Part shown: in pieces, positions 32,759 to 40,073 of the stretch
Position numbering within the stretch: position 1 is the first letter of the stretch
Layout of the letters: every line of letters begins with the position of its first letter
DNA from: a virus
Length of the DNA stretch: 64,000 nt
Direction: 5' to 3' (one strand)
IMG/VR virus record: IMGVR_UViG_3300027759_006101
Coordinates: 124,001 to 188,000 of that record
Notes under the pieces: model-generated
Database searches by the model: none
Told to the model about the DNA's origin: nothing
Seen by the model: the letters and a program-made list of their open reading frames with translations, nothing else
Position numbers and translations under genes: made by a program

Positions 32759-32807
32759 CTTCTACAACAAAGATAAATCTCAAGAAAAATTCTTGAGATT
32801 TATCTTT

Positions 32808-32829
32808 AGGTCTGGTATTTACCAGACCT
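32808..32829 (+). repeat. Transcription-unit-end hairpin
   Basis: Left arm AGGTCTGGTA, T7 then GTCAAATTTATTT follow. It lies after a CTCAAGAA-type terminator of the gene at 32468. Confidence 0.8.
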
Positions 32830-32858
32830 TTATTTTTTTGTCAAATTTATTTATTTTC

Positions 32859-32886
32859 TTGACAGGTATATACAGTGTGATATACT
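32859..32886 (+). promoter_or_regulatory. Promoter of the first duplicated cassette
   Basis: TTGACA, 16 bases, TATACT, followed by TTCTTGTAAGGGAGTTAG. Almost identical to the promoter at 33484. Confidence 0.8.
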
Positions 32887-32909
32887 ATTCTTGTAAGGGA
32901 GTTAGACAG

Positions 32910-33131
32910 ATGACATATTCAGAATACATTGCGAAGTGTGAAGTCGCAAAGACAGCGTTTCAGTGCAATGTTACATCTTCACTTATAGTTGATAATGCAA
33001 CACCAGAAAAACGGTTGGAGTGGATTGCCGAAGACCTTGCAAAACTTAATGCAGAGTTGGAAGTGATTGGTAAGGCGTTTGATGAACAGGATGAGGTTGG
33101 TGACCCGTTTGTAGGCTTGGAGGCAAAGTAA
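32910..33131 (+). CDS. Duplicated cassette, gene A1
   Basis: 73 residues from the ATG at 32910 (AAGGGAG upstream). Helical; C-terminus DPFVGLEAK. It is a paralogue of the gene at 33533 (both share EYVxK/DYDKV-type starts, a LEWIAED/LHWIADD core, and a DPFV end). Its stop overlaps the next start. Confidence 0.65.
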   Translation: MTYSEYIAKCEVAKTAFQCNVTSSLIVDNATPEKRLEWIAEDLAKLNAELEVIGKAFDEQDEVGDPFVGLEAK

Positions 33132-33391
33132 TGGCTGTTGAGACTATTGGTTATTGGAACGCTTCTTACATCTTTGAAAGTATTGAGTTGAAAGATGATG
33201 AGCAGGAGCAGTTTTTGGAAAAGTTCACTACAGGTGATGATCACACTTCATTGACATTGGTAAGCAGATACAAGTTTTTTACAATGTTGAAAGACTTTGT
33301 GAAGAATCTTGATGATCAGGAGCCACAAGAAGCAGTACTGGCAGTTCAACACTGGTATCCTGAAGCCAAGTATGTTAACGTAGAAGCATAA
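33131..33391 (+). CDS. Duplicated cassette, gene B1
   Basis: 86 residues; ends KYVNVEA. Paralogue of the gene at 33745 (shared FLEKFTTGDD/FLSKFTYGDI and LTLVSR). Translation coupled to A1 through TAATG. Function unknown. Confidence 0.65.
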   Translation: MAVETIGYWNASYIFESIELKDDEQEQFLEKFTTGDDHTSLTLVSRYKFFTMLKDFVKNLDDQEPQEAVLAVQHWYPEAKYVNVEA

Positions 33392-33433
33392 AAAGAAGAT
33401 AAATCCCAAGAAAAAATCTTGGGATTTATCTTT

Positions 33434-33454
33434 AGGTATGTGAATTACATACCT
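33434..33454 (+). repeat. Transcription-unit-end hairpin
   Basis: Left arm AGGTATGTGA variant: both arms changed together, keeping pairing. TTTTTTGTCAAAT follows. Confidence 0.75.
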
Positions 33455-33483
33455 AAATTTTTTTGTCAAATATATTTATTTTC

Positions 33484-33511
33484 TTGACAGGTATATACAA
33501 TGTGATATACT
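33484..33511 (+). promoter_or_regulatory. Promoter of the second duplicated cassette
   Basis: TTGACA, 16 bases, TATACT, followed by TTCTTGTAAGGGAGTTAG. Confidence 0.8.
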
Positions 33512-33532
33512 ATTCTTGTAAGGGAGTTAGAT

Positions 33533-33745
33533 ATGAACATTCAAGATTACGACAAAGTGAGAGCCACAGTTCTCAACGCATTGTACTGTAGCGTACAGTC
33601 TGCATTGGAGATGAACTATGTATCGGAAACCTGCAAGTTACACTGGATTGCAGATGACTTCAAAGTTGCAAAAGACAAGTTGCAAAAGATTGAAGAAGAG
33701 ATGCGAGTTTTGCTTGGAGACCCGTTTGTAGAAGAGGTAAAGTAA
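33533..33745 (+). CDS. Duplicated cassette, gene A2
   Basis: 70 residues, helical; paralogue of the gene at 32910. Its stop overlaps the next start as TAATG, as in the first cassette. Confidence 0.65.
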   Translation: MNIQDYDKVRATVLNALYCSVQSALEMNYVSETCKLHWIADDFKVAKDKLQKIEEEMRVLLGDPFVEEVK

Positions 33746-34014
33746 TGGAAACAGTAGACTTTGTAAACGCAACGGAATTTTTTGATGGAATGGAACTTGG
33801 TCATGGTGAATCAGACGAGTTCCTTAGCAAGTTCACATATGGTGATATCCGCACTACATTCACCTTGGTAAGCCGTGGAACATTCCTTTCATATCTTAAG
33901 ACCTTCATTACTGATTGTGAAGACATCTATGAGAAAGATGTTGTGATGGAAGCATTGAGAGATTACAATCTTTCAGTTGATGTTCGCATTAAGTATGTAA
34001 ACATCGAAGCGTAA
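33745..34014 (+). CDS. Duplicated cassette, gene B2
   Basis: 89 residues; ends KYVNIEA. Paralogue of the gene at 33131. Promoter, gene order, coupling and following hairpin are all duplicated. Confidence 0.65.
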   Translation: METVDFVNATEFFDGMELGHGESDEFLSKFTYGDIRTTFTLVSRGTFLSYLKTFITDCEDIYEKDVVMEALRDYNLSVDVRIKYVNIEA

Positions 34015-34052
34015 TAAATAAATCCCAAGAAAAATTCTTGGGATTTATCTTT

Positions 34053-34073
34053 AGTTATGGTATAACCATAACT
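34053..34073 (+). repeat. Transcription-unit-end hairpin
   Basis: Left arm AGTTATGGTA. It follows the CCCAAGAA-type terminator (34020-34048) of gene B2; the TTTGTCAAA half is reduced to TTTGCAAG. Confidence 0.65.
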
Positions 34074-34080
34074 GAAAAAA

Positions 34081-34105
34081 TTTGCAAGAAAAAAATCTTG
34101 CAATC
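34081..34105 (-). terminator. Terminator of the minus operon 34109-34763
   Basis: Minus strand stem TTGCAAGA with its complement and T6. It ends the three overlapping minus genes. Confidence 0.65.
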
Positions 34106-34108
34106 TTT

Positions 34109-34327
34109 TCAGAAAGTTAATGGTCTTGTTTTAATAACCAATTCCATATCTTCAATATCACCTTGAGGAACGAATGTGCAAAAATTCTCAAAACACTCGC
34201 AATAAGGTGCCCAACCATTCCACCCTTTACATGATGGTTTACAATTGGTGCTTTCAAACTTATGCCATCTCTCTTCAGCCAGCAAAGCCGACCAAAGAGA
34301 GAGAGCCTTTTGCCTGTAATTGTTCAT
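34109..34327 (-). CDS. Hypothetical Cys/Trp-rich protein
   Basis: 72 residues with several Cys (CKPSCKGWNGWAPYCECF) that could bind zinc or form a compact fold. Overlaps the upstream gene as ATGA. Confidence 0.55.
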   Translation of the reverse strand: MNNYRQKALSLWSALLAEERWHKFESTNCKPSCKGWNGWAPYCECFENFCTFVPQGDIEDMELVIKTRPLTF

Positions 34328-34563
34328 TTAAGTCTGTAACTCTTGTCTAGTCTTAATTCTATCACACCATTGTTGTCTTCGGTAGCACCACGGTAAACAT
34401 TATCGCCAACACGAACATAACAACGTACAAAGTTTCCAAATTGTTCCCAGAATAATGGTTTGCGCATCTTGCTGTATCGTTTACCATTATGAATTCCAAC
34501 GACTTGAATCTTGCTGTCAGTTACCCAACGTGTACCACCATTGTTCAAGTAATAATGCGCCAT
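34324..34563 (-). CDS. Hypothetical protein
   Basis: 79 residues, basic and beta-rich; not recognised. Middle gene of a three-gene operon joined by overlapping start and stop codons. Confidence 0.6.
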   Translation of the reverse strand: MAHYYLNNGGTRWVTDSKIQVVGIHNGKRYSKMRKPLFWEQFGNFVRCYVRVGDNVYRGATEDNNGVIELRLDKSYRLK

Positions 34564-34763
34564 TACTTATTAACTCCTCTTTGCGTGTAAAAGTTATTGC
34601 CATCGCACAGAATCCATTCTGTGCAGTACTTGGATGCATAGTACTCGCCCAAGTCGATTGGGTCACGTCCTGATGCAAGAAGGATTCCATTGTAGTGTGC
34701 AGTGTAGAGCATCTTTGGCACACGGCTCTTGAATTTTACGATTACCTTGTCTGTAGTGTTCAT
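34563..34763 (-). CDS. Hypothetical protein
   Basis: 66 residues, alpha/beta. First gene of the operon; TATACT lies six bases before the ATG (TTGCAT, 16 bases, TATACT at 34770-34797), so it is probably leaderless. Confidence 0.6.
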   Translation of the reverse strand: MNTTDKVIVKFKSRVPKMLYTAHYNGILLASGRDPIDLGEYYASKYCTEWILCDGNNFYTQRGVNK

Positions 34764-34769
34764 AGCAAT

Positions 34770-34797
34770 AGTATATCATCTTGTGTATAGGATGCAA
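34770..34797 (-). promoter_or_regulatory. Promoter, leaderless type
   Basis: Minus strand TTGCAT, 16 bases, TATACT, six bases, ATG at 34763. Confidence 0.7.
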
Positions 34798-34871
34798 GAT
34801 ATATCTTTTAAAAATAGTTCTTGACACCCTATATAATAAGTGTTATACTTAAGCAGTAAGGAGTTAGAACA

Positions 34872-35075
34872 ATGGATTATATTGAAGCGGAGTTGGAAGC
34901 AAGAATTTTTCCTAGCGTTGATGTTGACCCAATGGATTATATGACGGATGAGGAACTGGATGAACAGTTCGACAATGAACCAGATTGTGATGACCAATGG
35001 GCTGATGCAAACGCTTTGGCATCAGCAGGCTGGGGAACTGATGAAGACTACGGTGGAGGCGATATCGAATGGTGA
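34872..35075 (+). CDS. Highly acidic protein
   Basis: 67 residues with about 21 Asp/Glu and almost no Lys/Arg; it could mimic DNA, as several anti-restriction proteins do, but nothing beyond the charge shows this. AAGGAG ribosome site and a TTGACA promoter upstream. Confidence 0.65.
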   Translation: MDYIEAELEARIFPSVDVDPMDYMTDEELDEQFDNEPDCDDQWADANALASAGWGTDEDYGGGDIEW

Positions 35076-35086
35076 TATCATATCCC

Positions 35087-35112
35087 TTGACAAAAGTCAA
35101 GGGATATTTTTA
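35087..35112 (+). terminator. Terminator, CTTGAC type
   Basis: Stem ATCCCTTGAC with its complement around AAAA, then T-rich. Confidence 0.75.
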
Positions 35113-35128
35113 TTTAACAATATTCGTA

Positions 35129-35150
35129 AGGAATGGTATTTACCATTCCT
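35129..35150 (-). repeat. Transcription-unit-end hairpin
   Basis: Left arm AGGAATGGTA. The TTGTTAAAT that follows it lies on the minus strand, so it belongs to the convergent gene at 35220. Confidence 0.7.
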
Positions 35151-35154
35151 ATAA

Positions 35155-35189
35155 AAAAACCTCAAGAAAAATTCCTGAGGTTTTTTTTG
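35155..35189. terminator. Bidirectional terminator
   Basis: Stem AAAAACCTCA with its complement, flanked by A7 and T8 runs. Confidence 0.8.
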
Positions 35190-35219
35190 GAAGTAATGCA
35201 AGCCCAAGTTTATTATACG

Positions 35220-35597
35220 TTAATAAACCCTTGATGTATGGCAAATTACAACATCACCAAACAAATGCACATTATCTCTCTTACAAAGTTTTTGGTAAAT
35301 TGCACTTGCTATCATGTTATAGTTACCAATCTCTACATCATCCTTGAACTTTGTTTTAAGCTGTCCTTCTTCATCACAAATGAAAATCACGGATTCATCA
35401 CCTGTGTATGCGATTTCAAAGTAATCGTAGTTAGCATCTGACTTGATTTTGTCAATATCAAAGTACTGGTTGCCATCTATAACTTTGTCAAATTCACGTT
35501 CCTTGATATCACCCTCTATAGAAATATAAAAGCCTCTGATGTTGTTGCGTACTTCTTCAAGAATACGCTCAATGTTTACCAATGCTACAATGTTCAT
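35220..35597 (-). CDS. Hypothetical protein
   Basis: 125 residues, acidic, alpha/beta; not recognised. AAGGAG ribosome site and a TTGCAC, 16 bases, TATAAT promoter. Confidence 0.6.
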   Translation of the reverse strand: MNIVALVNIERILEEVRNNIRGFYISIEGDIKEREFDKVIDGNQYFDIDKIKSDANYDYFEIAYTGDESVIFICDEEGQLKTKFKDDVEIGNYNMIASAIYQKLCKRDNVHLFGDVVICHTSRVY

Positions 35598-35674
35598 AAC
35601 TAACTCCTTACACTATGATTATATCAGGCTGTATATATTGTGCAATATATTTTAAATATTTGACAAAATTTTAT

Positions 35675-35696
35675 AGGTACGGTATTTACCGTACCT
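35675..35696 (-). repeat. Transcription-unit-end hairpin
   Basis: Left arm AGGTACGGTA; on the minus strand TTTTGTCAAATATTT follows. It lies between the terminator of the gene at 35744 and the promoter of 35220. Confidence 0.75.
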
Positions 35697-35711
35697 TAAG
35701 ATAGTTCACAA

Positions 35712-35741
35712 TAAAAAAATTCCCCATTTCTGGGGAACTTT
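35712..35741 (-). terminator. Terminator of the 35744-36613 operon
   Basis: Minus strand stem TTCCCCA with its complement, then T7. Confidence 0.75.
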
Positions 35742-35743
35742 TT

Positions 35744-36088
35744 TTACTTTGCGTAGTCAGTGCTTTGTCTGGTAGTGCTTCGGAACATTTCAGCTACTTT
35801 GAACGCTTCAGACAAGTATGCATGAATTGCACTAGTCAAAGCCAAAGATGATATGTTATTATCAGTGAGGGTTTTGATTGGCATAGAATATTTCAATTCT
35901 GTGTCATCATTGAGAAAATGGTATACATCTGCTTCTATAGCATCCATTGTTGGACTTATGACTATATCAATAACACCATTGCCATGTGCTACACTTAAGA
36001 CTATGTCTTTTTGACCAAATTCTATCGCTTGCTTTACAAACTCTTCGGTAGTGTCAACGCTCTTAAAACCGTTCTTAGAGAACAACAT
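35744..36088 (-). CDS. Hypothetical protein
   Basis: 114 residues from the ATG at 36088. Alpha/beta, soluble, no recognised motif. Overlaps the end of the membrane-protein gene by 14 bases. Confidence 0.55.
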   Translation of the reverse strand: MLFSKNGFKSVDTTEEFVKQAIEFGQKDIVLSVAHGNGVIDIVISPTMDAIEADVYHFLNDDTELKYSMPIKTLTDNNISSLALTSAIHAYLSEAFKVAEMFRSTTRQSTDYAK

Positions 36089-36395
36089 ATTTGTATTGCT
36101 TCTTTCCTTGTAACTCTCTTGATGATTGTACCATAACCATCCACATAGTAGACAACAAACTAACTGTAGCAAGACCTGCTACAAACATCATTGTGGTGTC
36201 AATGTTGCCACCCAAGATGTATTCAATAATCATAGAAAATGGCGTGAGCAACAAAACGCTACACGTCATAACTGTTATACACTCAAGCAATGTATATAGT
36301 GCTTTAGGCATATGCTTTGTAATCTGCCAAAAAGCAACAATGCCACCAGTGTAAAGAAAAACCTGTATTGTTCTATTAATAATCTCTTCTGTCAT
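36075..36395 (-). CDS. Multi-helix membrane protein
   Basis: 106 residues from the ATG at 36395 (GGGAGGT upstream). At least three hydrophobic helices (about 8-27, 35-57 and 65-90). Overlaps its neighbours at both ends. Not recognised. Confidence 0.6.
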   Translation of the reverse strand: MTEEIINRTIQVFLYTGGIVAFWQITKHMPKALYTLLECITVMTCSVLLLTPFSMIIEYILGGNIDTTMMFVAGLATVSLLSTMWMVMVQSSRELQGKKQYKYVVL

Positions 36396-36613
36396 CCTGC
36401 TACCTCCCAATCTTCTGCCAATACATCTTCAGTCTTTAAAGTATAACAAGCCCAAAAACTCATTTCTTCACCAGTAGACCAAACACATTTAAATTTAAGT
36501 TCTGATTCTTCTAGTTTTACCAAGATAACATTAGTAGAATTAGGATTCCACTTTTTGCTTCTTGTGATAGTCTTACCATCACGGAGCATTGGCAATACCT
36601 GTTCAAGTTTCAT
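36392..36613 (-). CDS. Tad2-like protein (DUF2829 type)
   Basis: 73 residues. Opening KLEQVLPMLRDGKTITRSKKW and ending VLAEDWEVAG match the DUF2829 pattern very well. As in known Tad2, it may sequester the Thoeris signal nucleotide. It heads a short operon with the membrane protein at 36075. Confidence 0.7.
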   Translation of the reverse strand: MKLEQVLPMLRDGKTITRSKKWNPNSTNVILVKLEESELKFKCVWSTGEEMSFWACYTLKTEDVLAEDWEVAG

Positions 36614-36656
36614 AGAGTAAGTATATCATCTATCATATACTTGTCAATAAGAATTT

Positions 36657-36680
36657 TTGCCCCATTTTTACTGGGGCATT
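36657..36680 (-). terminator. Terminator of the HTH regulator
   Basis: Minus strand stem GCCCCAGT with its complement, then A/T-rich. Confidence 0.65.
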
Positions 36681-36682
36681 AT

Positions 36683-36964
36683 TCAAAAATTATTCTCTTG
36701 CTTAATAACTTCTAATTTATTTAATAATTCTTCAGGGTATTCTTCTAATATATCTGCTAACTTAACTAAATTAGATGCTGTAGGAATTCTCTTACCATTA
36801 AGCCAGTTACTTACTTGTGGCTGTTTGACTCCCATCATCTCTGCAATTTCTACCTGTGTAAATTTAGTCATTATAACACTTTTTTTCTTCAATGTGTCTT
36901 GAATAATATTTACCTCTTCATTGGTATAGTTGGTATAGTTGGTGTTAAAAAGAATTTTTTTCAT
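36683..36964 (-). CDS. Cro/CI-type helix-turn-helix regulator
   Basis: 93 residues. The DNA-binding motif TQVEIAEMMGVKQPQVSNWL (about 36-55) is a good HTH_3 match, followed by GKRIPTASNLVKLADILEE. It likely represses promoters in this half. It has a promoter with a TATACT box and a tandem-repeat at its own 5' end. Confidence 0.8.
   Translation of the reverse strand: MKKILFNTNYTNYTNEEVNIIQDTLKKKSVIMTKFTQVEIAEMMGVKQPQVSNWLNGKRIPTASNLVKLADILEEYPEELLNKLEVIKQENNF
36923..36946 (-). promoter_or_regulatory. Tandem 9-bp repeat at the regulator start
   Basis: Two perfect copies of GGTATAGTT and a third partial copy (GGTGTT) in plus orientation, within codons 7-14 of the HTH gene (encoding N-Y-T). A repressor site for autoregulation is possible; no matching copy was found elsewhere. 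Confidence 0.4.
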
Positions 36965-37057
36965 AGAGAAACCTTTCTGTTGTTGTTACATCCTGTAGTA
37001 TATCACATCGTACATATGATTAATTTTGAGTAAAAATTTTTTTTGATAAAATTTTGA

Positions 37058-37078
37058 AGTTATGGTAATACCATAACT
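37058..37078 (-). repeat. Transcription-unit-end hairpin
   Basis: Left arm AGTTATGGTA. It follows the ATCCCAAGA-type terminator (37083-37112) of the gene at 37118. Confidence 0.65.
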
Positions 37079-37117
37079 AAAGATAAATCCCAAGATTTTT
37101 CTTGGGATTCTTTTAGT

Positions 37118-37450
37118 TTATTCGCCAGCAGTTACATATTCAGCTGACCAGTCAATTTTTGCATCGTCACTCCAATGTGCTGGTAAGTTTGATTCTACAA
37201 AGAATGCAAACGTTTGGGAATCAGTGTCTTCAGTATCCCAATAAACAGCCGCTTCAAAGTAAGTACCGAAGTCATGGCTTTCACGCTTGATACCAAAATA
37301 AGCGTTTTCAGGGATGTTAACAAACCGTTCTTTTAAAAGGTTGACAAACTTGAAAACTTCATTACGCATTTCAGTGTAGTCAACTTCTGGGCTAACTTGG
37401 ATGCATTCTTCTTCAAATGGAACTGGTCCAAGGGTCATAAAATCTCTCAT
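37118..37450 (-). CDS. Hypothetical protein
   Basis: 110 residues from the ATG at 37450 (AAGGAG ribosome site). Alpha/beta with an aromatic core, not recognised. Confidence 0.6.
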   Translation of the reverse strand: MRDFMTLGPVPFEEECIQVSPEVDYTEMRNEVFKFVNLLKERFVNIPENAYFGIKRESHDFGTYFEAAVYWDTEDTDSQTFAFFVESNLPAHWSDDAKIDWSAEYVTAGE

Positions 37451-37528
37451 ATCAAACTCCTTACACCAATAGTATAACACAAATTATATAAGATGCAAAT
37501 TTAAAAAATATATTTGACAAAAATTTAT

Positions 37529-37550
37529 AGGCACGGTAAATACCGTGCCT
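37529..37550 (-). repeat. Transcription-unit-end hairpin
   Basis: Left arm AGGCACGGTA; minus strand TTTTGTCAAATATATTT follows. Belongs to the gene at 37579. Confidence 0.75.
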
Positions 37551-37578
37551 TAAGTAAAATGTCAAAAAAATAGGAGGC

Positions 37579-37728
37579 CTAAGCCTCCTTGTCTTCATCT
37601 TTGAACTTATCATCCAAACAACTCTGGCATCCAACCCACCATTTATCATTGTAGCTCCAGCACTTACCTTGACCTGGCTGAACCACTACTTTGCACCAAC
37701 AGCACTTCTTAGCATACAAGTTCTTCAT
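37579..37728 (-). CDS. Small zinc-binding protein
   Basis: 49 residues from the ATG at 37728 (GAGG ribosome site). Two Cys pairs, CCWC and CQSC, in the order of a zinc ribbon, with an acidic tail (DEDKEA). The stop overlaps a GC-rich terminator stem (AGGAGGC). Confidence 0.6.
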   Translation of the reverse strand: MKNLYAKKCCWCKVVVQPGQGKCWSYNDKWWVGCQSCLDDKFKDEDKEA

Positions 37729-37802
37729 AACAACCTCCACAGTAAATATACCAGATTGTATATATAATGTCAAGAAAAATACCCCATCTCTGGGGTATTT
37801 AT

Positions 37803-38075
37803 TTAATCCATGATGTTGGCTAATCGGTCTTCTTTGGTTTTGAAGTGACCAGAAAGCCAACCTTCACGCTTTGGCTCTACATTCTCTGCCTGTGTGACAA
37901 GCGATAGTTGGTGCTTGTAAACTTCCTCAAGAGCAGATATTTGTGTTGCGATTTGATTTGCCACTTTACTGTCGATACGCATCATATCCATCTGAATGTC
38001 CTTGAGAGAAACAATCTGATTGCGTGTACAAAACAAAATCTCACGAAGCCTATCCGAATTCCTTGTAGTTCTCAT
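37803..38075 (-). CDS. Hypothetical helical protein
   Basis: 90 residues, helical with charged heptads (about 20-60). GGAGGT ribosome site. A palindromic terminator (ATACCCCA) follows the stop. Confidence 0.6.
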   Translation of the reverse strand: MRTTRNSDRLREILFCTRNQIVSLKDIQMDMMRIDSKVANQIATQISALEEVYKHQLSLVTQAENVEPKREGWLSGHFKTKEDRLANIMD

Positions 38076-38196
38076 AACTACCTCCTTACTTACAAAGAGA
38101 GTATATCAAGTAGTATATGACGTGTCAAGTATTATTTAATTTGAATACTCAGGTGTCACACGATATAATACCTTATCAATTGAAGGGTATAGGACG

Positions 38197-38574
38197 ATGG
38201 TTTGCTACAACACAGAATGGGAAAACCCACTTTATTGGTTTGACAAGTTACTAACTTACACGGAACACGCTGAATTACGTACGATTGAAAGAGATTTGCC
38301 TTTAGTAGATTTTCTTCCACTAGAATCAAAGTTTCTGTATCGCACCCTTAAGAGGGATGTCTATTCAATGACATTTGAGACTGTAGTGAATCACAAAAGA
38401 ATGGAAATTGCAATCAATTCGTTAGGTTACGTTATGACTGTGTATCCTGTGCTAATCACCAAAGCTGACAAGTTTCAATATAAGTATAAGCAATATCTTG
38501 GTGCATTCAAGCAACCTGATGATTATTGCCCGCCAGTCATCAGCGATTTCAATTTCTTGGAAGGAACAATATGA
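38197..38574 (+). CDS. Hypothetical protein
   Basis: 125 residues, alpha/beta. It starts with an ATG after AAGGG. Not recognised. Its stop overlaps the next start as ATGA. Confidence 0.6.
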   Translation: MVCYNTEWENPLYWFDKLLTYTEHAELRTIERDLPLVDFLPLESKFLYRTLKRDVYSMTFETVVNHKRMEIAINSLGYVMTVYPVLITKADKFQYKYKQYLGAFKQPDDYCPPVISDFNFLEGTI

Positions 38575-38714
38575 TAGGTATAATTAAGTTAGAGTTTGGT
38601 ATGTTCAATCTTTATATAAGAGATGTTTGTGTAGTTTCAACAACTACTATGGCAGGCATCAAACACGCAATCAAAAAACACGGATTGCAAGGATATACAT
38701 ATGCAACAGGGTGA
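38571..38714 (+). CDS. Small protein
   Basis: 47 residues, beta then helix; coupled to the previous gene through an ATGA overlap. Its stop lies in the first arm of the terminator. Confidence 0.5.
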   Translation: MIGIIKLEFGMFNLYIRDVCVVSTTTMAGIKHAIKKHGLQGYTYATG

Positions 38715-38731
38715 AAACCCTGTTTTTTTAT
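38704..38731 (+). terminator. Intrinsic terminator
   Basis: Stem AACAGGG with its complement, loop of six bases, T7. Confidence 0.8.
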
Positions 38732-38746
38732 TTGACAAATTTTTTA

Positions 38747-38768
38747 AGGTATGGCATTTACCATACCT
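38747..38768 (-). repeat. Transcription-unit-end hairpin
   Basis: Left arm AGGTATGGTA read on the minus strand, with TTTGTCAAAT following on that strand, so it belongs to the minus operon ending at 38817. Confidence 0.75.
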
Positions 38769-38816
38769 TAAATTTTATGCAAGAAAAATCCCAAGAATTC
38801 TCTTGGGATTTATTAT

Positions 38817-39125
38817 TTATTCAGATTCCTCTAGCAACTTTCTCTCTTTTGCTTTGTGTCTGAAGAATGTAGACCTTGATACATTTAATTTTTTCATTGC
38901 TTCACCAGAGGTAGAACCATTATAGATGCATTCTTTGATATCAGATTTTTCAGCTCTATTAGGTGATTTTTTTGCAAGGGGAATTTTTTTTGCGATGTTA
39001 AATTCTCTTTCAATTAAGAATTTAACTGTTTCCTCAGATGTTAAATCTTTGTTTAATTGAAAAGATAACTTTCGTCTTACAACATCAAGTTCTTCTACAT
39101 TTACTTGCACTTCAATACTACTCAT
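38817..39125 (-). CDS. Helix-turn-helix protein
   Basis: 102 residues. The C-terminal segment GEAMKKLNVSRSTFFRHKA (about 75-93) is a typical HTH, preceded by a basic central region (KKIPLAKKSPNRAEK). Likely a small DNA-binding regulator. Start overlaps the upstream gene by eight bases. Confidence 0.7.
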   Translation of the reverse strand: MSSIEVQVNVEELDVVRRKLSFQLNKDLTSEETVKFLIEREFNIAKKIPLAKKSPNRAEKSDIKECIYNGSTSGEAMKKLNVSRSTFFRHKAKERKLLEESE

Positions 39126-39270
39126 TTTCGGAACCTTTCTTGTGCTTCTGCTTTCTGGAGTACTTTGACTTGTCCTTGAAAGTACTTGGACGCATCTGAC
39201 TTGCTCGCATCATTTCTGTGCCTGATGCGATAGCCAGTTCTTCAATAAACTTCTTGAATTTTTTCATCAT
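39118..39270 (-). CDS. Small basic protein
   Basis: 50 residues, very Lys/Arg/Ser-rich at the C-terminus (STFKDKSKYSRKQKHKK). GAGGT ribosome site. It overlaps both neighbours as ATGA-type junctions, so it belongs to the same operon; perhaps a nucleic-acid-binding peptide. Confidence 0.5.
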   Translation of the reverse strand: MMKKFKKFIEELAIASGTEMMRASQMRPSTFKDKSKYSRKQKHKKGSENE

Positions 39271-39527
39271 GCTACCTCTATCTTTCCGTTATTGTCTGCT
39301 TGATTGTTGAATTTTTCAACAAGTGCATTGTATTCATTTTCGTAAATGGTATACAATGTCTTAAACCGTCTTTGATATTTAGTCTCTGATAATCTTTTTG
39401 CCATATACTTGACAGATTGTTCACACAGGCTTTTCTTCAGGTCAAAACCAGTGACATCCTCTATCAATAGTTCATAATGGTGATGATTGAACCATCGCTC
39501 TGTATTGTTCCAAAGTACTGTTCTCAT
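39267..39527 (-). CDS. VEDVTG-family protein, short form
   Basis: 86 residues. IEDVTGFDLKKSLCEQ and YMAKRLSET recur in the gene at 46203 (VEDVTGVCL, MATDLEET), so the two are related. Leaderless promoter: TTGCAC, 17 bases, TATATT, six bases, ATG. Confidence 0.6.
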   Translation of the reverse strand: MRTVLWNNTERWFNHHHYELLIEDVTGFDLKKSLCEQSVKYMAKRLSETKYQRRFKTLYTIYENEYNALVEKFNNQADNNGKIEVA

Positions 39528-39533
39528 AGCACT

Positions 39534-39562
39534 AATATACCAAAGATTATATACGTGTGCAA
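39534..39562 (-). promoter_or_regulatory. Promoter overlapping a divergent promoter
   Basis: Minus strand TTGCAC, 17 bases, TATATT. The plus-strand -10 TATAAT for the gene at 39590 is at 39578-39583, so the two promoters share the -35 region. Confidence 0.65.
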
Positions 39563-39589
39563 GTATTATTTTTCTGATATAATAACGGC

Positions 39590-39832
39590 ATGGGAATATT
39601 TAGCATACTCGGTTTGATGGAAGAGACAAAGAATACAGTCCTTTCTCGTGGGCATAATGTGAAAAATTGGCTTATTCTGGGAAATGATTGTTATGCCTTG
39701 GAATGTGCTGATTGTAAGAAATCTGTGATGATTAAAGAAAATCCACTACCAAACGAAATCAAAGTAGGTGGAGAAGCTGCAACAGTAAATTGTGTCAAGC
39801 CAGTGAAAGAAAAAAAGTTGAGGAAAAAATAA
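39590..39832 (+). CDS. Hypothetical Cys-containing protein
   Basis: 80 residues with CYALECADCKK (a single Cys cluster) and a basic C-terminus (KEKKLRKK). TATAAT lies six bases before the ATG, so it is probably leaderless. Followed by two hairpins, one of each family. Confidence 0.6.
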   Translation: MGIFSILGLMEETKNTVLSRGHNVKNWLILGNDCYALECADCKKSVMIKENPLPNEIKVGGEAATVNCVKPVKEKKLRKK

Positions 39833-39854
39833 AGGGATGGTAAGTACCATCCCT
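39833..39854 (+). repeat. Transcription-unit-end hairpin
   Basis: Left arm AGGGATGGTA. It overlaps the stop region of the gene at 39590, and a CCCAAGAA-type terminator (39858-39890) follows; the order is reversed relative to other units. Confidence 0.65.
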
Positions 39855-39892
39855 GAAAATAAATCCCAAGAAAATTCTTGGGATTTATTTAT

Positions 39893-40009
39893 TTAAGAAT
39901 GTTTTTGTCTTACGTACTTTTCAATAGTACAAGCGATTGTAAAGAAGCCACAAGCCATAAAAGCAAAAGGCAAAATAAATAGAGTTAGCATTAGATATAT
40001 CCACTTCAT
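39893..40009 (-). CDS. Membrane micro-protein
   Basis: 38 residues: one hydrophobic helix (about 4-27) with a basic tail. The AGGTAA ribosome site lies upstream. No ORF of this size is otherwise visible between 39.9 and 40.05 kb. Confidence 0.5.
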   Translation of the reverse strand: MKWIYLMLTLFILPFAFMACGFFTIACTIEKYVRQKHS

Positions 40010-40073
40010 TGTCGTTACCTAATTATACCATTATAATATAAATAATCAAGCCCCTTTTTACAGGGGCTTTGCT

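Noticed and set aside
34517-34723. 68-residue minus ORF overlapping 34563-34763
   Set aside because: Alternative frame of the operon genes, Cys/His/Met-rich by chance, no ribosome site.
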